Source of the DNA: Sulfolobales archaeon
GTDB taxonomy: Archaea > Thermoproteota > Thermoprotei_A > Sulfolobales > NBVN01
Direction: 5' to 3'
Assembly: GCA_026419835.1 (NCBI GenBank)
Contig: JAOAKQ010000001.1
Span: 186,001-250,000, forward strand
Length of the DNA stretch: 64,000 bases
This document shows positions 8,679 to 16,581 of this stretch, one piece after another (within the stretch, counting starts at the first letter, position 1; each line of letters begins with the position of its first letter). A model generated the notes under the pieces. The model was given only the letters and a program-made list of their open reading frames with translations. It searched no databases and had not been told where the DNA came from. The translations under genes and the position numbers were made by a program.

Positions 8679-11459
8679 ATGGAGTTACTAGATGAGAGGA
8701 TCAGAGAGATCGCGCTAAGTGAGGGGTATAGGTCCCTAACCCTAGTTCAAGAGCTAGCTATCCCGAAGATCGTTTCCGGAAGACATGTACTAGTAGTAGC
8801 TCCGACAGGTTCCGGAAAAACTGAAGCGGCTCTATTCCCGATACTCTCCGAGATGTTGAAGAGAAACTATCTCAAGAGGATATCCTCTCTATACGTAACT
8901 CCTCTCAGAGCTCTAAATAGAGACATTATGAGGAGAATTGAGAGAATATCGGCTAAGCTAGGTATCGAGGTTGCGGTAAGACACGGCGATACCCCCTCTA
9001 CACGGAGGAGGCTGATTAGCCGGAGGCCGCCCCACATACTAATTACAACACCTGAATCGCTCTCCTACATACTAGTTAATTCCAGGCTTAGAGAAGCTCT
9101 AAGAAACATTAGGTGGGTTGTTATTGATGAAGTCCACGAACTTCTAGAGAGTAAGAGAGGTTCCCAGATATCCGCAAACCTGGAGAGGTTAGTTGAGCTA
9201 GCCGGTAACTTCCAGAGAATAGGTCTTTCAGCTAGTATTGGAGATTTTGAGGTAGCTAAGAACTTTCTAGCCTACGGAAGGCGGGTTGAGGTCGTAGAGG
9301 TTGCTGGAGTTAGAGATACGGACGTGCGCCTCATATCTGGGTACTACTCAGTAAATCCCTCGGAGAAGTTCGAGACCATGGCGAGCCTGATAAAGAAGCA
9401 CGGAACTTCGATAGTCTTCACCAACACTAGAAGCGAGGCAGAGTTCGTAGGTGTGAAGCTGCGCGAACTAGGACTGAACGTGAGAGTGCACCACGGGAGT
9501 CTATCTAGAGAAGAGCGTGAGGAAGCTGAGAAGCTCCTAAAGGAGGGCCGCCTCTCCTGCGTTGTTGCTACATCTAGCTTAGAGCTGGGGATCGATGTAG
9601 GTTCTGTAGATTCAGTTGTTCAGGTGTCGTCTCCTAGGCAGGTCCTCAAGCTAGTGCAGAGAATTGGGAGAGCTAGGCATGGACCTGGTATGAGGGCTGT
9701 TGGTTACGTAGTTTGCGACGATAATTTAAACGATATAGTGGAGTCGGCTGTAATCATTAGGAGAGCTCTGAGCGCTGATTTCGAGAAAGCTAGACCTCAC
9801 GACAAGCCTTACGATGTCCTAATTCACACACTCGTAGGTATGGGCTTAGAGGGAGGGTACACCGTTGATAGAGCTCTAGAAGTCCTCTCCAGGTCCTACT
9901 CCTTCTCAACTCTATCTAGAGATGAGCTAAGCGAGGTCGCTAGTAAGGCAGTCGAGCTTGGGTACGTTAAGATACGGAGCGACGGTACTATAGAAGCAAC
10001 GAAGAAGGGTAGGCTGTTCTACATGACTACGACGACGATCGTGGATAGCCCATCGTACGAAGTCGTAGACTCCCTAACAAGGAAGACCGTTGGAAATCTT
10101 GATGAGAAGTTCGTGGTCGACCTTAGTGAAGGTAGTAGCATAGTTCTCGGAGGTAAGCTGTGGAGAGTTATTGGGGCCGACCTACTGAGAAACAAGATCT
10201 ACGTAGAGGAAGTACCTGAAGGTGTGGCACAGATTCCGCTCTGGGTTGGTGAGGTAATTCCAGTGGAGTATAAGGTAGCTAGAGAAGTGTGCGGCGCTCT
10301 AAACGATACCGCTCTTAAGCGGAGGTTGCCTCCCCGCTACTCTCAGTACGTAAACGATGTAGCCGGGGAGTACGTAGTGAAAGTCTTGGAGAAGCACGTA
10401 TCTAGAGGCTACAAAATACCTTCTGATAGGAGAGTAGTGGTCGAGCATGTAGTTGGTAGGGTACCGCTACTCGTTATACACAGTTGTCTAGGTACTAGAG
10501 GAAATAGGGGGATCGCCTACCTAGTTCTTCACAGTATTGAGAGTAACTTCGCTGTGCAGCCGGCGTACAAGGTGGATCCGTACAGGGTGATCATAGCTCT
10601 ACCCAGCGACCTACCTCCGCAGACTGTGGTTGGCCTAGTGCTGAAAGCTCTCAGAGCGGATATCTCGAGCCGCACCGTAGTAGAGGGTATGAAAACGTCC
10701 GCGCTATTCGATATCTTACTACTTAACGTCGCGCGTAGACTGAGAATCATCCCGGAGCGCGCAGATCCGAGAGAAATTAAAGCAATCCTGGTAGGGCTTA
10801 GAAGAGATAGCGTAGTAGCTGCTGAAGCAATTAAGGAAGGGCTGACGAAGTACGTAGACCTAGATGTAGTCGCGAAGCTCGTTGAAGGAATTAGATCTGG
10901 GAGAGTACGTGTTGAGATAAGCGTACTACCGGAGCCTTCACCCCTCGCTATGGAGGGGCTTAAGGACATCATGGTCTACGATAGAGTGAGGTATAGCTCG
11001 ATACCCGCGGGCACCATTGCTAAAATAGTGGAGAAGCGGATACTGGAGAGCGTAGTGCTGCTCGTATGTTTGCACTGCGGTAATAGCTGGGAGAGCGCGG
11101 TGAGAGATCTGGGGAGTAGAGTTAACTGCGGTAGGTGTGGCTACGGATTGGTTGGTGTTGTTAAAAGTGTCTCGGGTAGTGAGGTAGATGACGTAGTTAG
11201 AGTAGTTAGAAGAGCCATTAAGCTGAAGAAGGACTACAAGTACAAACTGAGTAAGGAGGAGGTGGAGGTTTTTGAGAAGCTAATGGATACTGCCGTCCTC
11301 GTACTAGAATACGGTAGAAAAGCCGTTGAGGCCCTAGTAGCTCACGGAGTGGGACCGAAGACAGCTAAGGAGGCTCTCCAGTACGATGGAGAGAAGTTCT
11401 ACCTAAAGCTCTACGAACTAGAGAAGAGGTATATGAGAACTAGGCAGTTCTGGGACTAA
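8679..11459 (+). CDS. lhr: Lhr-family DNA/RNA helicase
   Basis: A superfamily 2 helicase with all core motifs: Q-like motif LTLVQELAIP, Walker A APTGSGKTEAAL, DEVH box, SAS (SASIGD) and motif VI RIGRARHG. The long region after the helicase core and the zinc-binding pair CLHCG ... CGRCG near the C-terminus fit archaeal Lhr proteins, which unwind RNA:DNA hybrids and branched DNA in repair. I chose the ATG at 8679 because the helicase domain begins almost at once and GGTGGG lies upstream; an in-frame GTG at 8619 would add 20 residues. The last 20 bases overlap the 3' end of the convergent gene. Confidence 0.93.
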   Translation: MELLDERIREIALSEGYRSLTLVQELAIPKIVSGRHVLVVAPTGSGKTEAALFPILSEMLKRNYLKRISSLYVTPLRALNRDIMRRIERISAKLGIEVAVRHGDTPSTRRRLISRRPPHILITTPESLSYILVNSRLREALRNIRWVVIDEVHELLESKRGSQISANLERLVELAGNFQRIGLSASIGDFEVAKNFLAYGRRVEVVEVAGVRDTDVRLISGYYSVNPSEKFETMASLIKKHGTSIVFTNTRSEAEFVGVKLRELGLNVRVHHGSLSREEREEAEKLLKEGRLSCVVATSSLELGIDVGSVDSVVQVSSPRQVLKLVQRIGRARHGPGMRAVGYVVCDDNLNDIVESAVIIRRALSADFEKARPHDKPYDVLIHTLVGMGLEGGYTVDRALEVLSRSYSFSTLSRDELSEVASKAVELGYVKIRSDGTIEATKKGRLFYMTTTTIVDSPSYEVVDSLTRKTVGNLDEKFVVDLSEGSSIVLGGKLWRVIGADLLRNKIYVEEVPEGVAQIPLWVGEVIPVEYKVAREVCGALNDTALKRRLPPRYSQYVNDVAGEYVVKVLEKHVSRGYKIPSDRRVVVEHVVGRVPLLVIHSCLGTRGNRGIAYLVLHSIESNFAVQPAYKVDPYRVIIALPSDLPPQTVVGLVLKALRADISSRTVVEGMKTSALFDILLLNVARRLRIIPERADPREIKAILVGLRRDSVVAAEAIKEGLTKYVDLDVVAKLVEGIRSGRVRVEISVLPEPSPLAMEGLKDIMVYDRVRYSSIPAGTIAKIVEKRILESVVLLVCLHCGNSWESAVRDLGSRVNCGRCGYGLVGVVKSVSGSEVDDVVRVVRRAIKLKKDYKYKLSKEEVEVFEKLMDTAVLVLEYGRKAVEALVAHGVGPKTAKEALQYDGEKFYLKLYELEKRYMRTRQFWD

Positions 11460-12174
11460 TCTCCACCTCTACGCAGTACACTCCATCTAGTCCTGGAACG
11501 TACGTTGATAACCCCCCTCCGCACGGAGTTTTCAAGCCGTAGACAGAGTACCACAACCCGTTTACGAACTCAACTACTCTCGCAACCCCTTCAACATCTC
11601 CATTCATAATCGCTCTAGCGAGGTAAATCGAGGACTTACCGGCTAAGTGCACAAGTGCTTCTCTATCTACCTCTAGAAACGGAGTTCTGAAACTACCGGC
11701 TCTTCTAACGGCTCTAACTCTGAACGCTAATTTCCACTCAAGCTCAACGGGGGGCTCTCCCCATCTCCAGGCATAGTGCGTTTTCAGTAGGTCGACTAGT
11801 CTGAGAGCTAGTACGTAGTCCTGCAGCTCTAATTCTCGGTCTATCGCGTAAGCTACTTGGAGTACGTCTTCATCTAGTCTGGAGGCTAGTGAACGAAGTG
11901 CTTCGTTAGTTACTCGAACGTAGGTTAATGCGTCGTAGTCTGAGTAACCACCGCATACAACTCTAAATTCGAGACCTACTTCCCTCTCCAAGCGCTTCTT
12001 GAACTCAGCAATAAGCCTAGCCTCAGCGCTCGGTAGATCCACTCTATCTAAACCTCTAGCTAGTGCTACATTGACGTAGAGCTCCTCACGTAGTCCATCA
12101 ACTCTAGCGACCACTACGGGATTGCTAGCACCGGGTATGGGTACGTAGGAAAGTGGGATAGCCGCGAACACCAC
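11440..12174 (-). CDS. Uncharacterised crenarchaeal protein
   Basis: A 244-residue protein I do not recognise. The N-terminus is alternating strand and turn (SYVPIPGASNPVVVARV), the middle is helical with a CGGYSDYDALTYVRV segment near 93-107, and a CGGG turn lies near the C-terminus. The CGGYxDxDA segment and the helical layout are faintly reminiscent of GHMP-type kinases, but the glycine-rich ATP loop of that family is absent, so I do not assign it. It converges on lhr with a 20-bp coding overlap. Codon use matches the neighbours, which supports a real gene. Confidence 0.6.
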   Translation of the reverse strand: MVFAAIPLSYVPIPGASNPVVVARVDGLREELYVNVALARGLDRVDLPSAEARLIAEFKKRLEREVGLEFRVVCGGYSDYDALTYVRVTNEALRSLASRLDEDVLQVAYAIDRELELQDYVLALRLVDLLKTHYAWRWGEPPVELEWKLAFRVRAVRRAGSFRTPFLEVDREALVHLAGKSSIYLARAIMNGDVEGVARVVEFVNGLWYSVYGLKTPCGGGLSTYVPGLDGVYCVEVEISPRTA

Positions 12175-12224
12175 CCGCAGAAAGTAGCGCAGCAGCTTAA
12201 GACTCTTCGGAGACCTACAGCTGC

Positions 12225-12240
12225 GGAGTTAATTAACTTC
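12225..12240 (+). promoter_or_regulatory. TATA promoter of RNase P RNA
   Basis: GGAGTTAATTAACTTC is centred about 24-27 bases before the predicted 5' end of the RNase P RNA at 12256, in an otherwise GC-rich interval. Confidence 0.6.
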
Positions 12241-12254
12241 ATAGCTCTAGAAGT

Positions 12255-12588
12255 AGCGGTAGCCGGAGCCGGCTGGTAGCTACGGGAAACTGAGGAAACA
12301 CCGCCCTCCGCACGGCGCGAAGGCTCCGCAAGGAGCGCGGGGAGACCCGCGGCAACGGCACAGAAACGACACGGCCACTCCTAGATGTCGATGATGCGGT
12401 GAGGACACTCCGGTAACGGAGTGTCAGTAACCCGCTGAGTATGGGGGTGGATGCGCTGAAACGGCCGCCCCTTCGGGAGCAAGGCCGAGCAGCACCGGTG
12501 AGTTGCCGTGTGAGGTGCGGGTAGGCCGCAAAGTCTAATGCTACCGTAGTACGGAAGGCGGGTTATAGCCGGCACCGGCTACCGCCAC
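12255..12588 (+). ncRNA. rnpB: RNase P RNA
   Basis: A GC-rich interval of about 330 bases with no coding potential. The ends pair to form P1: GCGGTAGCCGG at 12256-12266 with CCGGCTACCGC at 12575-12585. Inside are recognisable conserved pieces: GAGGAAA near 12292 (CR-I), ACAGAAACGAC near 12360 (P4-region core) and GGAAGGCGGGTTATAG near 12553 (CR-V). With its protein subunits this ribozyme removes 5' leaders from pre-tRNAs. The ends are set from P1 and may be off by a few bases. It sits in front of tRNA-Pro, which has its own TATA-like element. Confidence 0.92.
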
Positions 12589-12638
12589 TTCCCGGTGAGG
12601 GGGTCTAACGCTTTAAAGTGATTACTCCCCTAGAAACT

Positions 12639-12712
12639 GGGGCCGTAGTTTAGCTTGGTAGAATGCGGGGCTTGGGCCCCCGTGGTCCGGGGTTCAAATC
12701 CCCGCGGCCCCA
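12639..12712 (+). tRNA. tRNA-Pro (anticodon TGG)
   Basis: Acceptor strands GGGGCCG and CGGCCCC pair. The anticodon stem CGGGG/CCCCG encloses CTTGGGC, giving TGG, and the T arm CCGGGG TTCAAAT CCCCG(C) is canonical. Discriminator A is at 12712 and CCA is not encoded. TATA-like CGCTTTAAAGTG at 12609-12620 is about 25 bases upstream. There is no intron. Confidence 0.95.
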
Positions 12713-12845
12713 CTAGCTAGTTCCACGGAAGTACTTCTCTAGAGTACCGGTATGTTACTTAAGTGCGTCTCGAGCCGCTCGCTGTGTGCTGTTTGAAGTA
12801 CTTCGCACTTATTTACTCCTAGTTTACTCATAAATCGGTGTAAAA

Positions 12846-13226
12846 GTGCAGAAGCTACCTCCCGAAGTAGAGAAAGCTCTAGCTAAGTACCAGGAGGTTG
12901 AAGCACAGCTAGCTTCGGTCATGACTCAGAAAGGGACGGTGGTATCGTACATTAGAGAAATAGAGAGAGCTCTCGGATTACTTAAAGAACTACCTAGCGA
13001 CTCAGTAGTGTACAGAAGCACCGGGCACGTACTAGTTAAGGTGAGCAGGGATGACGCAATAAGAGACCTAGAGGGAAAGAAGGAGGAGCTCGAAATCAGG
13101 CTAGTTAGTCTCGAGAAAATGGAGAACATCTTGAAGAAGCAGTTGGAGGAGTTGAGGAGTACTCTCAGCAAGCACGTAAAGCCAGCACCAGCGGCTGAAG
13201 CTAGAAAAGGAATTGAGGAGGAGTAG
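12846..13226 (+). CDS. pfdB: Prefoldin subunit beta
   Basis: A 126-residue protein made of two long coiled-coil helices (about 5-45 and 75-115) joined by a beta-hairpin around SVVYRSTGHVLVKVSRDDA, the prefoldin beta architecture. Four beta subunits join two alpha subunits in a jellyfish-shaped chaperone that holds unfolded proteins for the thermosome. The alpha subunit is encoded at 29293-29754. The start is GTG at 12846. The C-terminal tail rich in A, P and E is variable in this family. Confidence 0.93.
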   Translation: MQKLPPEVEKALAKYQEVEAQLASVMTQKGTVVSYIREIERALGLLKELPSDSVVYRSTGHVLVKVSRDDAIRDLEGKKEELEIRLVSLEKMENILKKQLEELRSTLSKHVKPAPAAEARKGIEEE

Positions 13227-13257
13227 TGAGAAGCACTTCGGCTGCTACGTGTTGTGA

Positions 13258-14145
13258 ATGAGCACAGCGCCCGGCGCTCCGACCGATGTAGAGAGAGGGG
13301 ACCCCCGGAGTTCTAGGAACCTCGGGAGCTTCTACCTAGTAGTTCTCTTGAGTGCCGTGGGAGGTTTCTTTAAGATAGTCAGTGGCTTGGTGTACGGATC
13401 TAAGGCAGCTCTAGTAGACGCTCTAACGAGCATAGCTAACGTAGTAGCGGCTCTAGTCGTAGCTAAGTACGAAATCCTCAGCTTGAAGCCTCCGGATAGA
13501 GACCACCACTACGGACACGGAAGACTCTCCGCTGGGGGCAGTATGTTCTCCACAGTTCTCTACTCGGCTATCGGTGGCTCTCTTCTCGTAGACCTACTTC
13601 ACAGTGGTTTAGCTAGCTATGAAGTCCACATACTAGCGGTTGTTTTCGCCGCCGTAGGCGCCGTACCGTACCTAACCGCCATAGCTATATCTAGAAGAGT
13701 GGGTGGGTCCTACGAAACGTACGCGAGGTACACGGTAGTCGAGGTGGTTGAGTGCGCCGTAGTTGTGTTGGCGTCTCTGGGTGGAGCCGTCTTCAGCTAC
13801 CTGATAGACCTCGGTGGAGCCGCTCTTCTCCTCTCATATCTCTACGCAGAGATAGCTAGAGAAGTGAGGGAGATACTTCACCTAGTAAGCGATAAGGCGC
13901 CCTCTTTTCTAGTAGATAGAGTTAGAGAAGCATCTAGAGAGCTCGGCGTGGAGATTAGAAGCATTAGAGTTAGAGAAGTAGTTCCGGGAAGGTACCAGGG
14001 GGACGCAGTTATCGTAGTACCAGCGGAAATTACCCTAGAGAAAGCACATGAAGTAGCTCACAAGGTCGAGCGGATACTTAGAGAACACGGCGTAGACGCC
14101 GACCTAGTTATTCACGTAGAACCCTCATACCAGAAGTCTAGGTAG
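13258..14145 (+). CDS. Cation diffusion facilitator (CDF) efflux protein
   Basis: A 295-residue membrane protein with six hydrophobic segments followed by a soluble C-terminal domain of about 90 residues (IRSIRVREVVPGRYQGDAVIVV...). The diagnostic DHHYGHGR motif between TM2 and TM3 is present, and TM2 carries the DALTSIAN metal-site segment. In TM5 the usual aspartates are replaced around VVEVVECAV, so metal choice may differ from zinc. Proteins of this family exchange protons for Zn, Fe or Mn. It begins with ATG, 31 bases after prefoldin beta, and may share its transcript. Confidence 0.9.
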   Translation: MSTAPGAPTDVERGDPRSSRNLGSFYLVVLLSAVGGFFKIVSGLVYGSKAALVDALTSIANVVAALVVAKYEILSLKPPDRDHHYGHGRLSAGGSMFSTVLYSAIGGSLLVDLLHSGLASYEVHILAVVFAAVGAVPYLTAIAISRRVGGSYETYARYTVVEVVECAVVVLASLGGAVFSYLIDLGGAALLLSYLYAEIAREVREILHLVSDKAPSFLVDRVREASRELGVEIRSIRVREVVPGRYQGDAVIVVPAEITLEKAHEVAHKVERILREHGVDADLVIHVEPSYQKSR

Positions 14146-14173
14146 GGTAGTTAGGAGCCCAGCTCTCCGCGTG

Positions 14174-14300
14174 TGGTGGGCCCGGGGGGACTTGAACCCC
14201 CGACCTACGGGTCTCTCTAAGTCATCCCGCGAGGTCCTAAGACCCGGACTGGAGCCTCGGCTACCGCATCCGCCGCTCTGCCTGGCTGAGCTACGGGCCC
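14174..14300 (-). tRNA. Intron-containing tRNA, probably tRNA-Lys (CTT), CCA encoded
   Basis: On the minus strand the acceptor strands GGGCCCG and CGGGCCC pair. The D arm GCTCAGCC...GAGC and T arm GGGGG TTCAAGT CCCCC are canonical, with discriminator A and encoded CCA at 14176-14174. The gene is 124 bases without CCA against 74 expected, so about 50 bases are intervening. Removing two stretches of about 25 bases, one within the 5' anticodon stem and one at the usual 37/38 site, leaves the arm GCGGG GTCTTAA CCCGT with U33 and anticodon CTT. The lysine-type acceptor, D and variable regions agree. Exact splice points and isotype are inferred. The TATA-like GGTTTTAAGC at 14321-14330 is correctly placed. 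Confidence 0.8.
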
Positions 14301-14349
14301 CTAGCTCTTGTAGTTAGAGAGGTTTTAAGCGCTTCGAGCCTCAGTAGAA

Positions 14350-14574
14350 CTACCGACCCTCAACTTGAGATAGGAGAACGTTCAGCAGTTCCTCGGGCTT
14401 CACGGAATCGTAGAACCCCTTGAGATCTACTACGTGGACCTTCCCCCTATAGAGGAACCTCACAGAATCCCTATCCTTCCTCCTGTACACGTCGAGCACT
14501 CTAATACCGCTCTTCTCCAGCACCCTCCTGTACTCAGACCTCATACTCAACTCCCACACGTCCACTTCTTCCAA
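14350..14574 (-). CDS. Small uncharacterised protein
   Basis: A 74-residue charged protein with a helix-strand-strand-helix pattern (YRRVLEKSGIRVLDVYRRKDRDSVRFLYRGKVHVVDL). I do not recognise the family. Codon use matches neighbours, and a minus-strand TATA-like GCTTTTAACC at 14614-14623 lies about 40 bases upstream of the ATG, which supports expression as a separate unit. It follows the tRNA on the same strand orientation. Function unknown. Confidence 0.5.
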   Translation of the reverse strand: MEEVDVWELSMRSEYRRVLEKSGIRVLDVYRRKDRDSVRFLYRGKVHVVDLKGFYDSVKPEELLNVLLSQVEGR

Positions 14575-14772
14575 TCTTCTCTAATTGCTTCACCAGGAGT
14601 GTGATTAGGGAGAGGTTAAAAGCGTGCGAGCGGACCGAGAGCTTTCAACGATCTTCTCACGTCACTCTCGGAGTAGGTGACTGAGAAGTAAATAGGGGAG
14701 CCCACCGCTGCGAGTAGTTAGGGACCGACTGAAGTGTGAACGATTTCAGAACTAGGCGCTAGTAGATGTGCC

Positions 14773-15075
14773 TCACTGAGTTAGCTGCTTCACCCTCATT
14801 TCCACTAGCTTCTTCCCTATTTGCTTAACTACCTCGTACTTACTGATCCCGCTCGGTACCTTGAGAACTATTCGAGCGGACTGCCTGTACCAAGTCCTTG
14901 GGTACTTCTTCTCCTCTACCTCGCATCTGTAGCCCAGGGATTCGCATGCTCTAACAACTTCACCTACCCTAGGTTCAGGTACTGTGAGCTGCCTAGGGAG
15001 TCTCCTACCGTACCTACGGCTCAGTGTCTGGTCGAAGTACTCTAGCCATATCCTCACTTCTCTCTCAGAGCTCAC
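14773..15075 (-). CDS. srp19: Signal recognition particle protein SRP19
   Basis: A 100-residue basic protein with SRP19 hallmarks: RRYGRRLPRQLTV near residues 19-32, PRVGEVVRACESLGY near 35-50, and EEKKYPRTWY near 54-63, followed by a strand and helix. SRP19 clamps helices 6 and 8 of SRP RNA so that SRP54 can bind. Its start overlaps the S8e stop by 4 bp. The receptor gene ftsY lies at 28385-29293. Confidence 0.92.
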   Translation of the reverse strand: MSSEREVRIWLEYFDQTLSRRYGRRLPRQLTVPEPRVGEVVRACESLGYRCEVEEKKYPRTWYRQSARIVLKVPSGISKYEVVKQIGKKLVEMRVKQLTQ

Positions 15076-15476
15076 TGCCGCGCCTGCCCACCGGCTTTAA
15101 TTAGAACCGCGTTTACTACTCCATCTCTCGAAGGCTTGGAGGTTATTTGCGCTAGACCTAGCTCCGTCTCTACTAAAGCTCCTCTCGTTACTATCCCCAA
15201 CCTAACGTACTCTCTATTAGCTCTATTCTCCACTACCTTCAGAATTCTCGCCTTTCTATAGGTTCTCGCCTCCGGGTCGTAGATGTTTGCGTACGCTACA
15301 ACTCTAGCTCTAACGACTACGCCACCTCCCCGCACTCTCTCCTTAACTCTAACGTCTCTACTTCCTATCTTAGTTTGCGTTGGGTACCCTCCCAACTCGT
15401 ACTTCCTCTTCTTTCTACTAGGTCTCCTTATACCACCGGATATCTTCTTGGAGTCGTTCCCCTGGTATATGGTCAC
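15072..15476 (-). CDS. rps8e: Ribosomal protein S8e
   Basis: A 134-residue small-subunit protein. The N-terminus SGGIRRPSRKKRKYELGGYPTQT is the family signature, followed by beta strands VRGGGVVVRARVVAYANIYD and VRLGIVTRGALVETELG. The basic patch contacts rRNA. It leads a two-gene unit with SRP19 and has its own TATA-like element at 15508-15517, back to back with the L34e promoter. Confidence 0.95.
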   Translation of the reverse strand: MTIYQGNDSKKISGGIRRPSRKKRKYELGGYPTQTKIGSRDVRVKERVRGGGVVVRARVVAYANIYDPEARTYRKARILKVVENRANREYVRLGIVTRGALVETELGLAQITSKPSRDGVVNAVLIKAGGQARQ

Positions 15477-15505
15477 CTACCGGTACCCACAACAAGAACT
15501 CGAAC

Positions 15506-15546
15506 CGCTTATTAAGCTTGAGGGTCGCCGAAAAATTTTTAGGTTC
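15506..15546. promoter_or_regulatory. Divergent promoters of S8e and L34e
   Basis: Minus-strand TATA-like GCTTAATAAG at 15508-15517 lies about 35 bases from the S8e ATG. Plus-strand GCCGAAAAATTTTTAGG around 15527-15543 lies about 38 bases before the L34e GTG. Both fit archaeal BRE/TATA spacing. Confidence 0.55.
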
Positions 15547-15573
15547 CGCTCGCGTCGGTTTATGGTGTAGTGA

Positions 15574-15840
15574 GTGGTTAGACCGGCTCTCAGGTCGAGG
15601 TCTCGAAAGAGAATTGCGAAGAGAGTTCCCTCCGGGGAGTCCAGGGTTTTCTACGTTAGTAGGTCCGCTTACGTAGCTCGGTGCTCGGTGTGCGGGAGGC
15701 CTCTGGGCGGCGTCCCCAGAGATCTCAGTGTAATCAGGTACGGTGCTAAGACACTTAAGAGACCTGAGAGACCGTACGGAGGGGTTCTCTGCTCGAGGTG
15801 CCTGGCGGTCGCCTACAAGATCTCTATTAGAGGTCTCTAG
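15574..15840 (+). CDS. rpl34e: Ribosomal protein L34e
   Basis: An 88-residue basic protein with a zinc ribbon formed by CSVCGRPL near residue 37 and CSRC near residue 77, and the family segment LSVIRYGAKTLKRPERPYGG between them. It belongs to the archaeal/eukaryal large subunit. GTG start at 15574; the stop abuts the GTG of cytidylate kinase, a gene pair conserved in archaea. Confidence 0.93.
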   Translation: MVRPALRSRSRKRIAKRVPSGESRVFYVSRSAYVARCSVCGRPLGGVPRDLSVIRYGAKTLKRPERPYGGVLCSRCLAVAYKISIRGL

Positions 15841-16434
15841 GTGGGTAGCTGCTTGGGGGATCTCTGCGGCCTGGGCTTCGTTATCGCAGTTAGCGGTAAG
15901 CCCGGTAGTGGTAAGACTACCGTAGCTAGGGGACTGGCTAGAGAGCTCGGGCTGAGGTACGTATCGATGGGGCAGATATTCAGAGAGATCGCTCTGAAGA
16001 GAGGTGTCAGCATTGAGGAGCTGAGCGTAGCTGCCGAGGAGGACCCCAGCGTAGACTACCTAATAGACAGCACCGCCGTGAAGGAAGCTAGGGAGGGGTG
16101 CGTCGTTGTCGATGGGCACATAGCGGCCTGGATTCTGAAGGACCTAGCCCACGTCAAGATACTTACGTACGCACCCCTACCCGTTAGAGCCGAGAGGATC
16201 GCGAGGCGGGACGGAAAGCCCGTCGAAGAGGCGCTGCGCGAAATCAGGGTCAGGGAGGAGTCCGAAGCCAGGAGGTACAGGAAGTACTACGACATAGACG
16301 TAGACAGCCTAGAGGCCTTCGACGCAATCATAAACACATCGCTACTGAGCGAGGAAGAAACCGTGAGGGTAGCTGTAGAGGTAGCTAGAGCATTAGCGCA
16401 GGCAAAATTTAAGAAGAAACCGGAGAGAAGGTAG
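15841..16434 (+). CDS. cmk: Cytidylate kinase (archaeal)
   Basis: A 197-residue P-loop kinase. SGKPGSGKTT lies near residues 18-27, GLRYVSMGQIFREIA near 38-52 forms the nucleotide monophosphate site, DGHIAAWILKD near 92-102 follows, and RRDGKPVEEAL starts the lid region. It phosphorylates CMP and dCMP with ATP. The gene starts with GTG directly after the L34e stop. The last 30 bases appear to contain the TATA box of tRNA-Ser. Codons here are richer in G and C than in most of the window. Confidence 0.92.
   Translation: MGSCLGDLCGLGFVIAVSGKPGSGKTTVARGLARELGLRYVSMGQIFREIALKRGVSIEELSVAAEEDPSVDYLIDSTAVKEAREGCVVVDGHIAAWILKDLAHVKILTYAPLPVRAERIARRDGKPVEEALREIRVREESEARRYRKYYDIDVDSLEAFDAIINTSLLSEEETVRVAVEVARALAQAKFKKKPERR
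16404..16413 (+). promoter_or_regulatory. TATA-like element for tRNA-Ser inside the cmk 3' end
   Basis: AAAATTTAAG is centred about 30 bases before the tRNA-Ser 5' end and is the only A/T-rich stretch in this GC-rich part. It lies in the last codons of cmk, which encode a basic tail. Confidence 0.5.
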
Positions 16435-16438
16435 TGGA

Positions 16439-16523
16439 GCCGGGGTGCCCGAGCGGTCCAAGGGGCCGGCCTTGAGAGCCGGTGGGCTAGCGGCCCACGC
16501 GGGTTCGAATCCCGCCCCCGGCG
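16439..16523 (+). tRNA. tRNA-Ser (anticodon TGA)
   Basis: An 85-base class II tRNA. Acceptor GCCGGGG pairs with CCCCGGC, the anticodon stem CCGGC/GCCGG encloses CTTGAGA giving TGA, and the long variable arm TGGGCTAGCGGCCCA forms a hairpin. The T arm is GCGGG TTCGAAT CCCGC. Discriminator G; CCA is not encoded. Confidence 0.96.
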
Positions 16524-16531
16524 CTAAGCTC

Positions 16532-16553
16532 GAGCGGGGCCTCGGCCCCGCTC
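16532..16553 (+). terminator. Strong hairpin after tRNA-Ser
   Basis: GAGCGGGGC pairs perfectly with GCCCCGCTC around the loop CTCG. It starts nine bases after the tRNA and is followed by an A/T-rich stretch including TTCTTTT. It may end the cmk/tRNA transcript or insulate it from the CRISPR transcript arriving on the other strand. Function is inference. Confidence 0.5.
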
Positions 16554-16581
16554 CACCCAAATAGAGTTCTTTTAATCATCC

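Noticed and set aside
12381-12575. Minus-strand open frame of 64 codons
   Set aside because: It lies inside the RNase P RNA, whose P1 pairing and conserved elements explain the sequence.
14174-14300. Reading the long tRNA as class II (Ser or Leu) with a long variable arm
   Set aside because: The variable arm would exceed 40 nt, no Leu or Ser anticodon loop with U33 forms, and the acceptor, D arm and AGGTC variable loop fit the lysine type.
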